A stretch of 10,377 nucleotides of DNA, taken from contig JAHRWO010000373.1 in the NCBI GenBank assembly GCA_019105125.1, positions 1 through 10,377 on the forward strand. The letters run 5' to 3'. The notes under the pieces were generated by a model. It saw only the letters and a program-made list of their open reading frames with translations, searched no databases and was not told the origin of the DNA. This DNA is from Flavobacterium sp. Lineage in GTDB: Bacteria; Bacteroidota; Bacteroidia; Flavobacteriales; Flavobacteriaceae. Positions 6,734-10,377 of this stretch are shown here, piece by piece (the first letter of the stretch is position 1; each line of letters starts with the position of its first letter). Both the position numbers and the translations under genes were made by a program.

Positions 6734-8020
6734 ATGATTTCTATACTACTATTTGTTGCTATCCTTGGTTATTTAAGCATTATTTTAGAATCTCCAATTC
6801 GAATAAATAAAACGATTACTGCACTACTTACCGGAACTATTTGTTGGGTTGTAATTGCTATTTTTAGTAATAACGATCAACATCTAGTTACAGAAAAACT
6901 AATGGGATATTTTGGCGAAATTTCTGGATTGCTTATATTTTTAATGGGTGCCATGACTATAGTTGAATTAATTGATATTCACAAAGGATTTACTGTAATT
7001 ACGAGCAGAATTAGGACAACATCAGTTTTAAAACTCCTTTGGATTGTTGCATTTATAACATTTATTTTATCTTCACTATTAGATAACTTAGCAACAGCTA
7101 TAATTATGGTTACTTTGCTCAGAAAGTTAATGCCCAAAGGCGAAATCAGAATGACATTAACAGGTATTGTTGTTATAGCTGCAAATGCTGGAGGAGCTTT
7201 TAGTCCGATTGGAGATGTTACCACAACTTTGTTATGGATTGGCGGACAAGTTAGTTCTTTTGGAATTGTAAAAGCATTGATTTTACCGTCCATCATGGTA
7301 TTGTTAGTACCTGTATTGATAGCAAGTTTTAGAATGAAAGGTTTTGCAGTTTTGAGAGCTCAAGTATCCATGGCTCAAGTGCGTCAGGAAGAAAAAATGA
7401 GAGGAAGTATGAGTGTTTTTGTTGCAGGAGTTATAGGTTTAGTAATGGTTCCAGTTATTAAGACTTTAACAGGATTACCACCATTTATAGGAGTTTTAAT
7501 ATCTTTATCAGTAGTAGCATTAGTTTCTATTGTATATCATAGAAATAAAACCCAAGAAGAAAAAGATAAGTTTTCTGTTGCTTATGCTTTAACTAAAGTG
7601 GATATTAGTTCTATCCTATATTTCATGGGGATTTTATTAATGGTATTTGCTTTACAAGAAGTTGGGATTTTAAAAGAAATGGCAAATTTTTTAATTACAA
7701 ATTTACCTAATACAGATTCTATGGTAATTGCAATTGGGGTTTTATCATCAATTGTAGATAACGGGAGTTTAGTAGCCGCTACACAAGGAATGTTCTCATT
7801 AGTGGATTACCCCATGGATCATTCTTTATGGGAATTCATTGCTCTTTGTGCGGGAACTGGTGGAAGTATGTTAGTAATTGGTTCAGCTGCTGGTATTGCT
7901 GTAATGGAGAAAGAAAAAATTACTTTTATGTGGTATTTAAAAAAGATAACTCCTTTAGCTGTAGCGGGTTATATTGCCGGAATTGTAACATATTTAGTTC
8001 AAGTGCTACAAATGCACTAA
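6734..8020 (+). CDS. nhaD: NhaD-type Na+/H+ antiporter
   Basis: A 428-residue inner-membrane protein made of about eleven to twelve hydrophobic helices, in the ion transporter superfamily with arsenite permease-like proteins. NhaD exchanges cytosolic Na+ (and often Li+) for external H+. Diagnostic features are the pseudo-symmetric unwound-helix motifs: SSLLDNLATA (113-122, with Asp117), NAGGAFSPIGDVTTT (151-165), SSIVDNGSLVAAT (338-350, with Asp342) and GTGGSMLVIGSAAG (374-387). A basic, cytosolic-looking loop lies at about 200-225. The ATG at 6734 opens directly into the first hydrophobic helix and no better upstream start is seen. The gene is divergent from panB and followed 16 bases later by an exported NTF2-like gene, then ndh. 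Ion choice (Na+, Li+ or K+) cannot be told from the sequence. Confidence 0.93.
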   Translation: MISILLFVAILGYLSIILESPIRINKTITALLTGTICWVVIAIFSNNDQHLVTEKLMGYFGEISGLLIFLMGAMTIVELIDIHKGFTVITSRIRTTSVLKLLWIVAFITFILSSLLDNLATAIIMVTLLRKLMPKGEIRMTLTGIVVIAANAGGAFSPIGDVTTTLLWIGGQVSSFGIVKALILPSIMVLLVPVLIASFRMKGFAVLRAQVSMAQVRQEEKMRGSMSVFVAGVIGLVMVPVIKTLTGLPPFIGVLISLSVVALVSIVYHRNKTQEEKDKFSVAYALTKVDISSILYFMGILLMVFALQEVGILKEMANFLITNLPNTDSMVIAIGVLSSIVDNGSLVAATQGMFSLVDYPMDHSLWEFIALCAGTGGSMLVIGSAAGIAVMEKEKITFMWYLKKITPLAVAGYIAGIVTYLVQVLQMH

Positions 8021-8036
8021 TCTAAATAATTTTGCA

Positions 8037-8471
8037 ATGAGAAAACTACTTATTATTACAACTGTTTTTGTATCAAATTTAATTTTTGCTCAAGAAAAAA
8101 CGCCTAAAGCAATTGTCGAAGATTTTTTTATTGCTTTTCATGCTAAAGATACAACTGCTCTTAAACAATTGTGTCATCCTGAAATTGTATTGCGAACAGT
8201 TGCCAATACTAAAGAAGGAAATAAACTGAAAGATGAAAAATTTGACGAATTTTTAAATTCAATAGCAACTATTCCTTCAAATTTGAAAATATTCGAAAAA
8301 TTACTTGATTTTAAAGTAGAATTTGATGGCAACTTAGCCCACGTATGGACTCCGTATGAATTTTATATAAATGATAAACTAAGTCATATTGGTGCCAATG
8401 CTTTTACCTTGTATAACGACAATGGAAAATGGCAAATTATCCATTTGATTGATACGAGAAGAAAGAAATAA
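8037..8471 (+). CDS. Exported NTF2-like (SnoaL/DUF4440-type) small protein
   Basis: 144 residues: a signal peptide MRKLLIITTVFVSNLIFA with cleavage before QE (about 18-19), then a single NTF2-like alpha+beta cone domain. Seen: an N-terminal helix with PKAIVEDFFIAFHAKDTTALKQL, the following CHPEIVLRTV strand, central strands around KVEFDGNLAHVWTPYEFYI, and a C-terminal ALTLYNDNGKWQI-like strand (NAFTLYNDNGKWQIIHLIDTR). NTF2-like domains may bind small ligands, act as enzymes or only form dimers; no catalytic residues can be assigned here. It lacks a lipobox and is probably periplasmic. It starts 16 bases after nhaD and ends 56 bases before ndh, so co-transcription with nhaD is likely. Fold assignment is good; function is unknown. 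Confidence 0.85.
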   Translation: MRKLLIITTVFVSNLIFAQEKTPKAIVEDFFIAFHAKDTTALKQLCHPEIVLRTVANTKEGNKLKDEKFDEFLNSIATIPSNLKIFEKLLDFKVEFDGNLAHVWTPYEFYINDKLSHIGANAFTLYNDNGKWQIIHLIDTRRKK

Positions 8472-8482
8472 ATTAGTAAAAC

Positions 8483-8505
8483 TAAATTTATTAATATTAA
8501 ATTTA
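8483..8505. repeat. Paired TAAATTTA palindromes upstream of ndh
   Basis: TAAATTTA occurs at 8483-8490 and 8498-8505 with 7 bases between. Each octamer is its own reverse complement, so the pair can form an 8-bp hairpin with a 7-nt loop or serve as two half-sites for a DNA-binding dimer. It lies 22 bases before the ndh start. A weaker TTAGT/ACTAA hairpin (8473-8477 and 8481-8485) just upstream follows the NTF2-like gene. No TAnnTTTG element was found in this 56-base gap. Confidence 0.3.
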
Positions 8506-8527
8506 CTCACTTTTTTAAATTAAAAAG

Positions 8528-9562
8528 ATGATGGCAAATATTAAAAAAAAAATAATAGTAATTGGTGGAGGTTTTGCAGGATTACAATTTATTCAAAACT
8601 TGAAAGAAGATAAATTTGATGTTTTGTTAATAGATAAACTTAATCATCACCAATTTCAACCTTTGTTTTATCAAGTTGCTACTTCACAAATAGAGCCGTC
8701 AAGTATATCTTTCCCTTTTAGAAAGATTTTTCAAAAGCGAAAGGATGTAAGAATTCGTTTAGCAAAAGTTGAAAGCATTGATTCTGAACAAAAAAAAATA
8801 TTTACAAACATTGGTACTTTTGAATATGATTACCTCGTTATTGCATCTGGGTTTAAAACCAATTATTTTGGAAATAAAAACATAAAAAAGTATACCTATA
8901 GTCTTAAATCAACTTATCAAGCTATAACAATTAGAAACAGTATTTTAGAAAATTTCGAAAAATTACTAAATGAATCTGAAAATGATAAAGATGCTCTTTT
9001 CAATATTGTTGTGGTTGGTGGCGGACCTACTGGTGTAGAGTTAGCCGGTGCATTTGCAGAAATAAAAAGAGACATTCTTCCAAAAGATTTTTTTAGAATA
9101 GATTTCTCTAAAATGAATATCATTTTATTAGAAGGAAGCCCAAATACGTTAAACAACATGGGCGAAATGGCAAGAAAAACATCTTCAAAGTATTTATCAG
9201 ATCTTGGCGTAATTATAAAAACTCAGGTTTTTGTTACTGATTATGATGGAATAAATTTAACCATGAATAATGGAGAAATCATCAAGAGTAAACATGTGAT
9301 TTGGGCGGCAGGTGTAACAGGAAATATTATCAAAGGACTATCACAAGACGCTGTTACTCCTACAAATCGTTATATAGTTGATCGAAAAAATCAAATTAAA
9401 GGCGTAAAAGATATTTTTGCCATAGGAGATATTTCTTATATGGAAACATCAAAATATCCGAAGGGCCATCCTCAAGTTGCAAATGTTGCAATTAACCAAG
9501 GTAAATTATTAGCAAAAAACTTATTGGCCATTATTGAGAATAAAAGAATAAAAGAATACTAG
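8528..9562 (+). CDS. ndh: Type II NADH dehydrogenase (NDH-2), N-terminal catalytic part, cut short by in-frame TAG
   Basis: 344 residues, against about 420-435 for intact NDH-2. NDH-2 is a membrane-bound flavoprotein on the cytosolic face that passes electrons from NADH to quinone without pumping ions. Visible: the FAD-binding VIGGGFAGLQF (11-21), NHHQFQPLFYQVAT (39-52) typical of NDH-2, the second Rossmann NADH site VVVGGGPTGVELAGAFAE (161-178), WAAGV (259-263), FAIGDIS (297-303), and GHPQVANVAINQGK (313-326) close to the quinone site. Both nucleotide sites are intact, but the frame ends at a TAG where the family continues. The missing C-terminal part follows immediately in the same frame, so this is one gene with a nonsense codon. 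ATG ATG at 8528 and 8531 are alternative starts. Whether the truncated protein is stable or active is doubtful, because the membrane anchor is lost. Confidence 0.92.
   Translation: MMANIKKKIIVIGGGFAGLQFIQNLKEDKFDVLLIDKLNHHQFQPLFYQVATSQIEPSSISFPFRKIFQKRKDVRIRLAKVESIDSEQKKIFTNIGTFEYDYLVIASGFKTNYFGNKNIKKYTYSLKSTYQAITIRNSILENFEKLLNESENDKDALFNIVVVGGGPTGVELAGAFAEIKRDILPKDFFRIDFSKMNIILLEGSPNTLNNMGEMARKTSSKYLSDLGVIIKTQVFVTDYDGINLTMNNGEIIKSKHVIWAAGVTGNIIKGLSQDAVTPTNRYIVDRKNQIKGVKDIFAIGDISYMETSKYPKGHPQVANVAINQGKLLAKNLLAIIENKRIKEY
9560..9562 (+). other. In-frame amber (TAG) codon interrupting ndh
   Basis: Codon 345 of the ndh frame is TAG, flanked by GAA TAC before and TAT ACT GAT after. The frame continues unbroken to the next stop at 9809-9811. 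A single base change from AAG, GAG, CAG, TAT or TAC would give the interrupted codon. No frameshift is needed to restore a full-length protein of 427 codons before the final stop. Confidence 0.95.
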
Positions 9563-9811
9563 TATACTGATTTAGGCTCAATGGCAACAATTGGAAGAAA
9601 CAAAGCCGTAGTAGAATTACCTTTTATTAAATTTAAAGGATATTTTGCATGGGTGGTTTGGATGTTTTTGCATTTAATGCTCATTTTAAGTGTGCGCAAC
9701 AAATTAATCATCTTCATTAATTGGGCTTGGAATTATTTTTCAAAAAACAGTTCTTTAAGATTAATTTTAAAAGATGACGAACCGGCCTCTGTTGATAAGG
9801 TTAAGAATTAG
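9563..9811 (+). pseudogene. ndh: C-terminal membrane-anchor part of NDH-2, in frame after the amber codon
   Basis: An 82-residue continuation of ndh: YTDLGSMATIGRNKAVVELP is the conserved NDH-2 segment near the quinone site, followed by FKGYFAWVVWMFLHLMLI and KLIIFINWAWNYF, the aromatic and amphipathic helices that anchor the enzyme to the membrane, and a short charged tail. An ATG at 9581 could open a separate 76-residue product, but in the family it is the internal Met of the LGSMATIGR motif, so I do not take it as a native start. No other defects are seen, so the break is recent, a sequence error, or bypassed by readthrough. The final stop TAG (9809-9811) is followed at once by an in-frame TAA (9812-9814). 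The 3' end is 15 bases from that of a convergent gene. Confidence 0.85.
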
Positions 9812-9826
9812 TAATTGATTCAAAAT

Positions 9827-10377
9827 TTATTTTTTGTCAAGTTTAATTGAAAAACCGGCAGTTATGAAAGGATTTGTCGTTTTATGTATAGTTTGACCAT
9901 AAGCAAAATCAAACTGTAAATTATTATTAAACAAGTAAAATATTCCTAAATCTAAGCTGTGATTTCCTAAAGAATTTTTTGTAAATGAGGAAAAGTACTC
10001 CGTATAAAAAGTAATTTTTTTTGAAAAAATATAATTTGAAAATAATGTTACGATAATTGATTCTCCAAAAGAGTTAGTTCCAAAATTATATCCAATAGTT
10101 AATTTTTCTGAAAGGATATTTTGAAAGGCTAAAATTAGAGCATAGTTTTCTTGTTTTTGAAATTCAATTTTATTTTTAATTAAATTTCGATAATATCCTA
10201 CAAGTGTTATTTCTGGAATTATTTTATTTTGTTCTAAAAGTTTGCGTTTAAAGCTAATTCCTATAGTGTTTAGATTATCATTATAATTTGAAATTCCAAA
10301 ATCGGATACTAATCTAAGTTCTGTTTTTTTTGATAAACCAAATCTTATCATTAAATTACCGATTGCTTCTTTGTCTT
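9827..10377 (-). CDS. Outer-membrane beta-barrel protein, phenol MetA-type transporter-like, 3' part
   Basis: The C-terminal 182 residues are visible. The frame is open to the right edge, and codons upstream of the Met at 10351 read DKEAIGNL, continuous with IRFGLSKKTELRLVSDFG, so that Met is internal. The protein is a series of amphipathic beta strands separated by short turns (for example KIIPEITLVGYYRNLI, KLTIGYNFGTNSFG, ITFYTEYFSSF, LDLGIFYLFNNNLQFDFAYG) and ends ITAGFSIKLDKK, as in outer-membrane barrels. The pattern of a GLSKKTELRL strand near mid-protein, a SLDLGIFYLFNNNLQFD strand and a final PFITAGFSIKL strand recalls the phenol MetA degradation-like (PF13557) transporter group common in Flavobacteria, usually about 250-280 residues. 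Substrate is unknown. The gene converges on ndh with 15 bases between stops and no clear terminator. Confidence 0.75.
   Translation of the reverse strand, partial: DKEAIGNLMIRFGLSKKTELRLVSDFGISNYNDNLNTIGISFKRKLLEQNKIIPEITLVGYYRNLIKNKIEFQKQENYALILAFQNILSEKLTIGYNFGTNSFGESIIVTLFSNYIFSKKITFYTEYFSSFTKNSLGNHSLDLGIFYLFNNNLQFDFAYGQTIHKTTNPFITAGFSIKLDKK

Noticed and set aside
6979..7296. Minus-strand open frame of 105 codons within nhaD
   Set aside because: It is antisense to conserved NhaD motifs, so it is a by-product of the coding strand.
7828..8025. Plus-strand open frame overlapping the 3' end of nhaD
   Set aside because: It is out of frame with conserved NhaD sequence, and its odd Cys/Trp/Asn-rich translation is typical of a shifted frame.
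8027..8034. Exact TAATTTTG (-7 type) just before the NTF2-like gene
   Set aside because: It ends 2 bases before the ATG, so transcription would begin inside or after the start codon. There is no -33 element upstream, and co-transcription with nhaD is simpler.
8917..9159. Minus-strand open frame of 80 codons within ndh
   Set aside because: It is antisense to the NADH-binding site of NDH-2 and has no independent support.
9581..9811. Independent 76-residue small membrane protein
   Set aside because: Its sequence is the conserved C-terminus of NDH-2 in the same frame as the upstream gene, and its Met is an internal residue of the LGSMATIGR motif.
9812..9840. Possible terminator between ndh and the right-edge gene
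   Set aside because: Only short TTCAA/TTGAA-type pairing is seen around a T-run, with no convincing stem.

Overview
The window is low-GC DNA from a member of the Bacteroidota, most likely a Flavobacteriaceae close to Flavobacterium. The grounds are the protein family variants (a cysteine-free ComM, a PanB with VGDSASNV, a DUF2452-type protein and exported proteins with short N-terminal signals ending near a Gln), the lack of Shine-Dalgarno sequences before the starts, matches to the Bacteroidota -7 element TAnnTTTG, and TAA as the stop of nearly every gene. No tRNA, rRNA, CRISPR array, insertion sequence or attachment site was seen. This looks like an ordinary chromosomal core region rather than a mobile island.

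Layout: (1) Positions 2-976 (+) hold the 3' part of comM, a DNA-uptake/recombination AAA+ ATPase. It converges on a DUF2452-like gene of unknown function (1015-1431, -) across a long shared hairpin terminator. (2) Positions 1615-6604 (-) hold a run of four genes in the order panB (pantothenate synthesis), an RluA-type pseudouridine synthase, a cytosolic hybrid histidine kinase (PAS-PAS-HisKA-HATPase-REC) and an exported, probably outer-membrane, protein. The last two are only 4 bases apart and look translationally linked. (3) A 129-base divergent region (6605-6733) carries a -7-like element for panB and a perfect 8+8 inverted repeat upstream of nhaD. (4) Positions 6734-9811 (+) hold nhaD (Na+/H+ antiporter), a small exported NTF2-like protein and a type II NADH dehydrogenase (ndh). 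(5) Positions 9827-10377 (-) hold the 3' part of a beta-barrel protein gene, convergent with ndh.

The most notable observation is in ndh. A single in-frame TAG at 9560-9562 splits an otherwise intact reading frame of 427 codons into a 344-residue N-terminal part, with both dinucleotide-binding sites, and a C-terminal part that carries the membrane anchor. No frameshift is involved. This could be a recent nonsense mutation, a sequencing error or amber readthrough. The true ndh stop is also TAG, backed by an immediate TAA, while the other nine visible stops are all TAA.

Functional links: NhaD spends the proton gradient to expel Na+, and NDH-2 oxidises NADH without pumping ions, so the + strand group is an ion/respiration set. 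The kinase-outer membrane protein pair suggests a signalling or envelope function whose output is not encoded here. I saw no clearly new multi-gene system. The candidates for a second look are the amber codon, the kinase-envelope pair and the AT-rich inverted repeats upstream of nhaD and ndh.
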